7,067 bases of DNA. It comes from Acidimicrobiaceae bacterium (lineage in GTDB: Bacteria; Actinomycetota; Acidimicrobiia; Acidimicrobiales; Bog-793). The DNA is taken from the NCBI GenBank assembly GCA_003170375.1, contig PMZN01000172.1, positions 1 to 7,067 on the forward strand, written 5' to 3'. The number at the start of each line of letters is the position of its first letter. The first letter of the stretch is position 1. The notes under the pieces are model-generated. The model saw nothing but the letters and a program-made list of their open reading frames with translations, did not search any database and was not told the origin of the DNA. The translations under genes were made by a program, and so were the position numbers. Below are positions 1-5,893 of the stretch, piece after piece.

Positions 1-590
<590 letters not shown>

Positions 591-594
<4 letters not shown>

Positions 595-620
595 TAGCAA
601 ACCACGCCAGAGGCTGTCGC
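591..620 (-). promoter_or_regulatory. Putative housekeeping promoter of groEL
   Basis: On the minus strand, GCGACA (615-620) as -35 and TATTAG (591-596) as -10 are separated by 18 bases. Each matches four of six positions of the sigma-70/SigA consensus. The predicted start near 584 would fall inside CIRCE, as expected for an HrcA-repressed promoter. This is inferred from motif fit and position only. Confidence 0.5.
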
Positions 621-638
621 GCAACTGCGCCCCGGAGT

Positions 639-668
639 CCCCAGGTCGGGGCCCTGTCCCTCGACAGG
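639..668 (-). terminator. Two small GC hairpins after the sulfur-carrier gene; possible weak terminator
   Basis: Just downstream of the sulfur-carrier stop codon (minus strand) lies a perfect 6-bp stem, CCTGTC/GACAGG with a four-base loop (653-668). It is followed by a 4-bp CCCC/GGGG stem (639-651). There is no U-tract after either stem, so this is not a classical intrinsic terminator. It could slow or end transcription of the riboswitch operon before the groEL promoter. Low confidence. Confidence 0.25.
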
Positions 669-692
669 CGGCGAGCGCCCCTGTTGCCAGCC

Positions 693-968
693 TCAGCCGC
701 CTGCGACCGCCGGGATGATTGACAAGGTGGTGCCGGCGGGAAGGCCGGTGTCGAGGCCTTGGAGGAATCGAACATCCTCGTCCGCGACGAACAGGTTCAC
801 GAAACGCCGCAGCGTGCCCTGCTCGTCCAGCAGACGCGCCCTCATCCCCGGATGGTCGCGATCGAGCACGTCTATCGCTTCACGCACAGTCAGGGCTTCG
901 ATTTCGACCTCACCTGCGCCTGCGGTCAACGGCCGGAGCTGGGTCGGGATGCGGACAGTGACGCTCAT
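693..968 (-). CDS. CysO-like MoaD/ThiS-family sulfur carrier protein with C-terminal Gly-Gly
   Basis: Small beta-grasp (ubiquitin-like) protein of 91 residues. Its C-terminal Gly-Gly would be adenylated by an E1-like/MoeB-type enzyme and converted to a thiocarboxylate that donates sulfur to a PLP-bound substrate. It is close to mycobacterial CysO: an N-terminal VTVRIPTQLRPLT strand (about 3-15), then RFVNLFVADEDVRF (about 55-68), GLDTGLPAGT and the ending IPAVAGG (85-91). CysO of Mycobacterium works with CysM on O-phosphoserine; no cysM and no Mec-type JAMM protease gene is seen here. Instead the gene overlaps the upstream PLP-enzyme gene by four bases (ATGA, 965-968). That implies translational coupling and a dedicated partnership. 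It lies in the SAM-riboswitch operon, so methionine metabolism is the likely role. Molybdopterin or thiamine synthesis is less likely, since no moa/thi genes are nearby. The activating enzyme is not in the window. Confidence 0.9.
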   Translation of the reverse strand: MSVTVRIPTQLRPLTAGAGEVEIEALTVREAIDVLDRDHPGMRARLLDEQGTLRRFVNLFVADEDVRFLQGLDTGLPAGTTLSIIPAVAGG

Positions 969-2221
969 CGCTTCGCCGCCCTCAGGTTCCCGTCACGATC
1001 GAGCAGCTCGGCGACGGCTTGGAGTGTCGGCGGGATTGTTGCGGACGGCCCGACTGCACCGGCGAGTGCCTCGACGGTCTTGAGGCCGTTGCCCGTGATG
1101 TAGATGACGACACGCTCATTGGGTCGGACAATACCGGCGCCGGCCAGCTTGACGAGCGTTGCCACGGTGACGCCCCCCGCGGTCTCGGCGAAGATCCCCT
1201 CGGTGCGGGCCAGCAAGCGGATCCCCTCGACGATCTCCTCGTCGGTGACTGCCGCGATCGCGCCTCCGCTGCGACGTACCACCTCGAGGGCGTACCAGCC
1301 GTCGGCCGGGTTGCCGATCGCAAGCGACTTCGCGATCGTCGAGGGCTTGACCGGCCGCACATGGTCGGCTCCTTCGGCGAATGCAGTTGCCACGGGCGAG
1401 CAACCGTGCGCCTGCGCGCCGGAGATCCGGACCTCGCGGTCGCCGTCGACGAGGCCGAGCTCGGTGAGCTCGCGAAACCCCTTGTCGATCTTGGTGAGCT
1501 GGCTTCCCGACGCGATCGGGACCACGACATGGTCGGGGAGCTGCCAACCGAGCTGCTCCGCGACCTCGAAGGCCAACGTCTTCGAACCTTCGGCGTAGTA
1601 GGGCCGGATGTTGACGTTCACGAAGGCCCAGGACGCGAACTCGCTTGCCAGCTCCGCGCAAAGGCGGTTCACGTCGTCGTAGCTGCCGTCGACCGCAACG
1701 AGGTGCCCGCCGAAGACTGCGGTCGTGATGAGCTTCACCGCCTCGAGATCGTGCGGCACGAACACGAACGACTCCATGCCGGCCCGGGCGGCATGGGCGG
1801 CGACCGAGTTCGCCAGATTGCCGGTGGAGGCGCACGCAGCGATCCTGAACCCGAGCTCACGGGCCTTGGTGAGCGCCACGCCGACGACTCGGTCCTTGAA
1901 CGAGCCGGTCGGGTTGCGAGTGTCGTCCTTCACCCAGACCTCGCCGAGCCCGATCTCGGCTGCGAGACGGTCGGCGAGGATCAGTGGCGTGAACCCGGTC
2001 CCGAGGTCGACCGGCGACTCAGCCGAGACGGGAAGGAGGTCCGCGTACCGCCACATGTTGAGCGGCCCGGCCGCGATCGACTCGCGCGTGACCGTTCCCA
2101 GCTGCGCATCGTGGTCGTAGGCGACCTCGAGCGGCCCGAAACAGAACTCGCACACGTGGATCGCCTCGGCCGCGTACATGTGTGCGCACTCCCGACAGCG
2201 AAGCCCAAGGACATGGCCCAC
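965..2221 (-). CDS. thrC: Threonine synthase-family PLP enzyme (ThrC-like), possibly an O-phosphohomoserine-dependent homocysteine synthase
   Basis: Fold-type II PLP enzyme, 418 residues. Family chemistry: O-phosphohomoserine plus water gives threonine and phosphate. Seen: an N-terminal zinc ribbon (Cys9, Cys12, Cys24, Cys27), LGTGFTPLILADRLA (73-87), the PLP-lysine motif NPTGSFKDR (103-111, Lys109), the cofactor-binding STGN (132-135), PIASGSQLTKI in the middle, and the C-terminal YITGNGLK typical of threonine synthases. I chose the GTG at 2219-2221. It has GAGGAGG five bases upstream, and the protein then begins GHVLGLRCREC, as usual for the family. An in-frame ATG at 2359 would translate through the riboswitch. 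The next gene, a CysO-like sulfur carrier, overlaps by ATGA, and a SAM riboswitch controls the mRNA. I therefore infer a sulfur-accepting reaction (homocysteine synthesis, MetM-type) as an alternative or additional activity. Sequence alone cannot separate the two, so the symbol thrC names the family. Confidence 0.93.
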   Translation of the reverse strand: MGHVLGLRCRECAHMYAAEAIHVCEFCFGPLEVAYDHDAQLGTVTRESIAAGPLNMWRYADLLPVSAESPVDLGTGFTPLILADRLAAEIGLGEVWVKDDTRNPTGSFKDRVVGVALTKARELGFRIAACASTGNLANSVAAHAARAGMESFVFVPHDLEAVKLITTAVFGGHLVAVDGSYDDVNRLCAELASEFASWAFVNVNIRPYYAEGSKTLAFEVAEQLGWQLPDHVVVPIASGSQLTKIDKGFRELTELGLVDGDREVRISGAQAHGCSPVATAFAEGADHVRPVKPSTIAKSLAIGNPADGWYALEVVRRSGGAIAAVTDEEIVEGIRLLARTEGIFAETAGGVTVATLVKLAGAGIVRPNERVVIYITGNGLKTVEALAGAVGPSATIPPTLQAVAELLDRDGNLRAAKR

Positions 2222-2226
2222 GAGAC

Positions 2227-2233
2227 CCTCCTC
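2227..2233 (-). promoter_or_regulatory. Ribosome binding site of the ThrC-like gene, fused to the riboswitch P1 helix
   Basis: GAGGAGG ends five bases before the GTG at 2221 and fixes that start. Its first two bases are also the last two bases of the 3' strand of the riboswitch P1 helix (GATGA, 2232-2236). A closed, SAM-bound P1 would therefore hinder ribosome access. Confidence 0.85.
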
Positions 2234-2326
2234 ATCGTTCGGGCATTGGCACCTGGCACGGCCCGAGAGGCTCGTACTGGTTGTCGCGGCTTTCGTAAGG
2301 CCCGATCCCTCGGCCGCTCTGGATGA
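2232..2326 (-). promoter_or_regulatory. SAM riboswitch (S-box / SAM-I clan) controlling the ThrC-like and sulfur-carrier genes
   Basis: On the minus strand the leader shows the S-box signature in order: ATCCAGAGCGGC, then GAGGGATCGGGCC (kink-turn and loop of P2), ACGAAAGCCGCGACAACC, and GGTGCCAATGCCC before the start codon. Helices that can be drawn: P1 TCATC (2322-2326) with GATGA (2232-2236); P2 CGGC (2313-2316) with GCCG (2287-2290); P3 CCAGTACG (2273-2280) with CGTGCCAGG (2252-2260). The conserved pseudoknot is CGGG (2301-2304) with CCCG (2240-2243). The P4 hairpin of classical SAM-I appears absent, and the usual GGCAACC reads GACAACC. It may thus belong to the SAM-I/IV variant rather than canonical SAM-I. 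No terminator hairpin follows, and P1 touches the Shine-Dalgarno, so control is probably at translation: SAM bound, gene off. Confidence 0.9.
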
Positions 2327-2335
2327 TTGGCCCCA

Positions 2336-2364
2336 AGTGTGGACGACAGCCTGGCGCACGTCAA
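2336..2364 (-). promoter_or_regulatory. Putative promoter of the riboswitch operon
   Basis: On the minus strand, TTGACG (2359-2364) lies 17 bases before CACACT (2336-2341). The -35 matches five of six consensus positions. The -10 is weak, three of six. The predicted transcription start near 2329 lies only a few bases before the riboswitch P1 helix, which fits well. Confidence 0.5.
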
Positions 2365-2387
2365 AGTTCGCGGGCTCACGCCGATGA

Positions 2388-2402
2388 TCACCGATGAGGT
2401 GA
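2388..2402. repeat. Short inverted repeat TCACC-N5-GGTGA upstream of gpgS, possible operator
   Basis: A 5-bp perfect inverted repeat with five bases between the arms. It sits about where a -35 box would be relative to the putative gpgS -10 at 2424. A direct repeat CCGATGA (2381-2387 and 2391-2397) overlaps it. Such short symmetry can occur by chance. Position is the only reason to suspect a regulator site. Confidence 0.25.
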
Positions 2403-2423
2403 GGTCGCAGGCGTCACAGGCCC

Positions 2424-2429
2424 TAACCT
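2424..2429 (+). promoter_or_regulatory. Putative -10 box of gpgS, near-leaderless transcript
   Basis: TAACCT fits the actinobacterial TAnnnT pattern and lies 11 bases before the gpgS ATG. No Shine-Dalgarno is visible between it and the ATG. Together these suggest a leaderless or very short-leader mRNA. No convincing -35 box is seen upstream. Confidence 0.35.
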
Positions 2430-2440
2430 GACGACCGACG

Positions 2441-3253
2441 ATGGCCACCGTATCCGACGTCGCGACGACGATTGCGTCTTACCACCACGGGGACTTCCCG
2501 GTCGCCGAGCTGCGGGCGATGAAGAAGGACCAGCGGATCTCGGTCTGCATTCCCGCCCGTGACGAGGGGGCGACCGTCGGTGCCATCGTCGAGATCGTGC
2601 GTCGTGAGCTCGTCGACGGCGCCGGGCTCGTCGACGACCTGCTCGTGGTCGACGATCGGTCCGATGACGCGACCGCTGTGGTTGCCTTTGCCGCAGGAGC
2701 CCGAGTCGTGTCGGTGCCGCAGATCGATGGGCCGACGGTCTCCGCAGTCGGCAAGGGCGAGGCGATGCGCCGTGGGCTCGCCGCGATCGATGGCGACATC
2801 GTCGTCTTCCTCGACGGAGACGTGGAGAATTTCGGGATGCATTTCGTGACGGGCCTGCTAGGCCCGGTTCTCGCCTGCCCTGAGACGATGCTGGTGAAGG
2901 CGTGCTACCGCCGACCGCTCGGCGAGAGCTCGACCGGTGGCGGCCGCGTCACCGAGCTCGTGGCACGGCCACTCGTGTCGTTGCTGTTCCCCGAGCTCTC
3001 GGGCGTGATCCAGCCGCTCGCGGGCGAGGTCGCGGTCCGGCGAGAGGCTCTCGAACAGATCGAGCTTGCTGACGGCTACGGAGTTGAGCTCGGGATGCTG
3101 ATCGACATCTCGCGGTGTTATGGCGTGGGCTCGATCGCCCAGGTCGACCTCGATGTCCGCGCGCATCGCAACCGACCGCTTCGCGAGCTCGCTCCTCAGG
3201 CACGCGACGTGCTGGACGTCGCCCTCCGTCGCGCAGGGGTAAGGGTCTCGTGA
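2441..3253 (+). CDS. gpgS: Glucosyl-3-phosphoglycerate synthase (GT81 family)
   Basis: Cytosolic retaining glycosyltransferase that moves glucose from a nucleotide sugar to 3-phosphoglycerate. This is the first step to glucosylglycerate, a compatible solute, and in mycobacteria to methylglucose lipopolysaccharide. Seen in the 270 residues: ISVCIPARDE (33-42, start of the GT-A fold), VVDDRSDD (69-76), GKGEA (104-108), the metal-binding DGD (125-127), the acceptor-site TGGGRVTELVARPL (165-178), GYGVE (212-216) and AHRNRPL (241-247, with the metal-ligand His). These motifs are near-identical to mycobacterial GpgS, which is about 50 residues longer, mostly at the ends. The ATG has no clear ribosome site and a TAACCT box close upstream, so it may be leaderless. 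Its TGA overlaps the GTG start of the GT20 gene, forming a coupled pair. No gpgP phosphatase is in the window. Confidence 0.95.
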   Translation: MATVSDVATTIASYHHGDFPVAELRAMKKDQRISVCIPARDEGATVGAIVEIVRRELVDGAGLVDDLLVVDDRSDDATAVVAFAAGARVVSVPQIDGPTVSAVGKGEAMRRGLAAIDGDIVVFLDGDVENFGMHFVTGLLGPVLACPETMLVKACYRRPLGESSTGGGRVTELVARPLVSLLFPELSGVIQPLAGEVAVRREALEQIELADGYGVELGMLIDISRCYGVGSIAQVDLDVRAHRNRPLRELAPQARDVLDVALRRAGVRVS

Positions 3254-4692
3254 CCGGGTTCGGCCTCGTCGTCGTCTCGAACCGGGGACCTTTCACGCTC
3301 GTGAGCGGCCCCGGGGGAGCCCTCGAGTTTCGACCGGCAGCGGGCGGCATGGCACCGAGCCTGAGCGGCGCGCTCGCCGAAGACCCGATGATCTCGGGCG
3401 GGGGAGCGCTCTGGGTCGCCGCGGCCCGCACCGAGGCGGATCGGCTCCACGCTTCGGGCGGCGCAGTGACGACCGGACAGGACTCTTTGAAGCTGCGCAT
3501 GGTTGCCGTCACGGCCGAGATCGGGCGGGCAGCCTCCGAGGTGATCGCGAACGGCACGCTGTGGTTCTTGCACCACGGCTTGTTCGACCATGCGCGCCGC
3601 CCGCGTTTCGACCGGGTCTGGCACGAGGCGTGGGAAGGGTACTGCCAGTTCAACGAGGCCTTTGCTGACACGATCGCAGAGGAGGCCGCTTCCGGGGCGA
3701 CGGTCGTCGTGAACGACTATCACCTGGCGCTCGTCGGCAAGTATCTCGCAAAGCGCCGGCCAGACCTGGCGACCGCGTTCTTCTCCCACACCTCGTTCTG
3801 TCCTCCCGAGGACCTCGCCATGATGCCGGACGGTCCCCGCCTCGACCTGATGGAGTCCATGTCCCGTTTCGGCGCCTGCGGGTTTCACACGGCGCGGTGG
3901 CGCGACGCCTTTGTCAGGTGCGCGTCGGACGCCGGTGTCGAGGCGCCCGCGACCTTTGTGGCCCCCCTCGGCGCAGATCCGGCGAGGCTCGACGAGGTGG
4001 CTGCCAGCGAGGCCTGCCGGTCACGTCTCGAGCGCCTCGAGGAAGAGCTCGACGGCCGCACGCTCTTGCTGCGCAGCGACCGTGTCGAGCTCTCGAAGAA
4101 CCTGATACGCGGCTTTCTCGCGTTCGACGAGCTGCTCGAGGACTCGCCGCAATGGAGGGGGCGCCTGGTCTTCCTCGCGCGCGTCTACTCGTCGCGCGAG
4201 TCCCTGCCGGAGTACCTCGCCTACCGGACCGAGGTGGAACACGTCGTGGCCCGGGTGAACGAACGCTGGGGAGCGCGCGGCTACACGCCGGTGGTCCTCG
4301 ACCTCGAGGACGACTTCGCGGCGACAGTGGCCGCCTTGCGGCGCTACGACATGCTGCTTGTCAATCCCATCCGGGACGGCCTCAACCTTGTCGCCATGGA
4401 AGGGCCGGCGGTCAACGAGCGCGACGGCGTGCTCGTGCTCTCACGAGAGGCCGGCGCCTACGACGATCTCGCGGACGTGGCAGTCGGCATCAATCCCTTC
4501 GACGTGACCGGGACGGCGGCCGCCATGGCTAGCGGCCTCTCCATGAGCGATGCCGAACGCCGGGTTCGGGCCGCGGAGCTGCGGCGCCGGGCACGATCGC
4601 GCATTCCGGCGCATTGGCTGGCCGAGGTGCGCAACGCAGCCCAGGTTCCCGGCGAACGAGATCTCCACGCCTGGGGCCGATCGGGCCTCTAG
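3250..4692 (+). CDS. otsA: Trehalose-6-phosphate synthase, OtsA-like (GT20)
   Basis: Retaining GT-B glycosyltransferase expected to join glucose from UDP- or GDP-glucose to glucose-6-phosphate, giving trehalose-6-phosphate in the cytosol. Seen in the 480 residues: LVVVSNRGP (6-14), the glycine-rich GGMAPSLSGAL (32-42), NDYHLALV (155-162, Asp equivalent to the acceptor-site Asp of OtsA), AFFSHTSFCP (176-185, in place of FFLHIPFP), RSDRVELSKN (275-284, with the donor-phosphate Arg278 and Lys283) and NPIRDGLNLVAMEGPAVN (372-389). Then follow VLVLSREAGAYDDL and INPFD. All key residues seem kept, but several motifs are reworded (VELSKN for LDYSKG), so this is a divergent clade. The GTG at 3250 overlaps the gpgS stop by four bases; the longer open frame from 3115 lies inside gpgS. 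The stop codon shares CTAG with that of the convergent otsB. Partner genes support a trehalose role, though the acceptor could differ. Confidence 0.88.
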   Translation: MTGFGLVVVSNRGPFTLVSGPGGALEFRPAAGGMAPSLSGALAEDPMISGGGALWVAAARTEADRLHASGGAVTTGQDSLKLRMVAVTAEIGRAASEVIANGTLWFLHHGLFDHARRPRFDRVWHEAWEGYCQFNEAFADTIAEEAASGATVVVNDYHLALVGKYLAKRRPDLATAFFSHTSFCPPEDLAMMPDGPRLDLMESMSRFGACGFHTARWRDAFVRCASDAGVEAPATFVAPLGADPARLDEVAASEACRSRLERLEEELDGRTLLLRSDRVELSKNLIRGFLAFDELLEDSPQWRGRLVFLARVYSSRESLPEYLAYRTEVEHVVARVNERWGARGYTPVVLDLEDDFAATVAALRRYDMLLVNPIRDGLNLVAMEGPAVNERDGVLVLSREAGAYDDLADVAVGINPFDVTGTAAAMASGLSMSDAERRVRAAELRRRARSRIPAHWLAEVRNAAQVPGERDLHAWGRSGL

Positions 4693-5510
4693 GACGGGTG
4701 CAGTCGCGCGGCCAATGCGACAAGGAAACCTACTGCAGCGCCCGGACCATCGAGGACGAGGTCTGCCGCCTCGACCAATGCTCGAGGTGCGTCGGCCCCG
4801 GCAACCGCGACCTTCACCGTGCGGAGCCCGGACGTTGCCCTCAGCTCGTCGAGAGCGCGGAACGCGAACATGTCCCCGGCATCGTCGCCGAGAAACGCAG
4901 CCCTCTCCAGCGTCCCGCACAGCTCGGTCACGACCGTTCCCTTGTCGATCCCGAGCGGTAGTGCGAGCTCCACGCTCGCCTTGCCCGGCCGGGCCACCAG
5001 GTCGTACTCGGCCGCGACGGCTTGCACCACCTCTGCTGCACGTGCCGCAATCGCCTCGAGATCGGCGCCCGAGGCGTTGATCGAGCGCCAATGGGCCGTG
5101 ACCCCATAGCCCTTGTCCTCGACCCGGACGCCACTGGGCAGGGTGGCACGGAGTTGATCACGAACGGTCTCGATCACCGGGCGCCAAGCCGAGACCCCCG
5201 AGCGGAGCCTGACCGTCCCGTCCGGCAAGCACTCCTCGAGCCCGTGAAGGCCGAAGGCCCGAAGCGGAGATCGATAGCTCGTGAGCTCGAGGCGATCGCC
5301 GAGGAACGCCGCGGATCGCCCCGAGATAGCGGCGACGACGGCCAGCTCGCGAGCAAGGTCGTGCAGAGCGCCGAGCGCGCCGGGCAACGGTCGGGCAGCT
5401 TGTGGATCGACGACCATCGGGGCGATCGTCCCGTCAAAGTCGCAGCAGAGCCCCGCGCGTCGAGGGATCCCGGCGAGAAGCTCGAGGGCGGAAGACTCGG
5501 CGGTCGTCAG
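4689..5510 (-). CDS. otsB: Trehalose-6-phosphate phosphatase, OtsB (HAD superfamily), probable CTG start
   Basis: Removes the phosphate of trehalose-6-phosphate, the product of the neighbouring OtsA-like enzyme. HAD motifs in the 273 residues: DFDGT (24-28, nucleophile and acid/base Asp), ISGRS (62-66), the family pattern GLHGLE (87-92), EDKGYGVTAHWR (131-142, substrate phosphate/sugar loop), GKASVEL (176-182), DKG (189-191, motif III Lys) and FLGDDAGD (206-213). The first in-frame ATG (5417) would delete DFDGT, so translation must start upstream. Between an in-frame TAG at 5598-5600 and DFDGT there is no ATG, GTG or TTG. The CTG at 5508-5510, eight bases after GAGG (5519-5522), gives a 23-residue lead-in normal for the family, so I use it. 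Alternatives are an ATC start or a frameshift from the DUF3263 gene 28 bases upstream. The gene converges on otsA, and the two stops overlap. Confidence 0.88.
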   Translation of the reverse strand: MTTAESSALELLAGIPRRAGLCCDFDGTIAPMVVDPQAARPLPGALGALHDLARELAVVAAISGRSAAFLGDRLELTSYRSPLRAFGLHGLEECLPDGTVRLRSGVSAWRPVIETVRDQLRATLPSGVRVEDKGYGVTAHWRSINASGADLEAIAARAAEVVQAVAAEYDLVARPGKASVELALPLGIDKGTVVTELCGTLERAAFLGDDAGDMFAFRALDELRATSGLRTVKVAVAGADAPRALVEAADLVLDGPGAAVGFLVALAARLHPS

Positions 5511-5538
5511 CCCGCGAACCTCGGGAACGCCGGTGCTC

Positions 5539-5817
5539 TCAACGCGGACGGCGTTCGAGCCAGGGACCGCCTTCGAAACGGTCTCGGCGCCGGCGGACTA
5601 TCCGGCGCTTCACCCGGTGGATCACGAGCGGGTCATACGCGAAAGCCTCGGGCGAGTCGGCCAATCGCCTCAGCACGCCGTAGTACGCGCCCGGGGAAAG
5701 CCCCAGCCGTTCCCGGATCGCCTGGCGTTTGGACGCAGATGACAACCACCAGTCGCGTTCTACATCGAGCACATTGCGCTCCCGATCCGTCAGCGTCATC
5801 TCACCCGACAATGCCAA
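5539..5817 (-). CDS. DUF3263 family small basic protein
   Basis: A 92-residue protein of unknown function of the actinobacterial DUF3263 type. Seen: LTDRERNVLDVERDWW (9-24) followed by SKRQAIRERLGLSPGAYYGVLRRL (about 29-52), which looks like a helix-turn-helix, then DSPEAFAYDPLVIHRVKRR and a very Arg-rich tail. A DNA- or RNA-binding role is an inference from charge and the HTH-like pattern. Start choice: the TTG at 5817 has GAGG six bases upstream. The in-frame ATG at 5799 would give an 86-residue protein but has no well-spaced ribosome site, so either is possible. It precedes otsB on the same strand by 28 bases and probably shares its mRNA. This DUF has no settled function known to me. Confidence 0.8.
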   Translation of the reverse strand: MALSGEMTLTDRERNVLDVERDWWLSSASKRQAIRERLGLSPGAYYGVLRRLADSPEAFAYDPLVIHRVKRRIVRRRRDRFEGGPWLERRPR

Positions 5818-5893
5818 TTCCAGCCTCGCGAAGCAAGGACCCTCGCCTGGGGTGCCGGAGAGCAGTGCCTTTTCGGGCAGACTTCAAGGCCGG

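Noticed and set aside
1019..2326. 435-residue open frame on the plus strand opposite the ThrC-like gene
   Set aside because: It is a shadow of the well-supported minus-strand gene. Its translation is rich in Arg, Asp and Glu with no recognisable domain, and it runs through the riboswitch.
2222..2359. Upstream ATG at 2359 as start of the ThrC-like gene
   Set aside because: The extra 46 residues would be encoded by the riboswitch itself and resemble no ThrC N-terminus. The GTG at 2221 has a strong ribosome site at the right distance.
3115..3249. N-terminal extension of the otsA frame from 3115
   Set aside because: It lies entirely inside gpgS, is Arg/Pro-rich, and precedes the typical VVVSNRGP start region. 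The GTGA overlap at 3250 is the natural start.
4689..5417. Start of otsB at the first in-frame ATG (5417)
   Set aside because: This would remove the DFDGT motif with the nucleophilic Asp, which is clearly encoded just upstream in the same frame.
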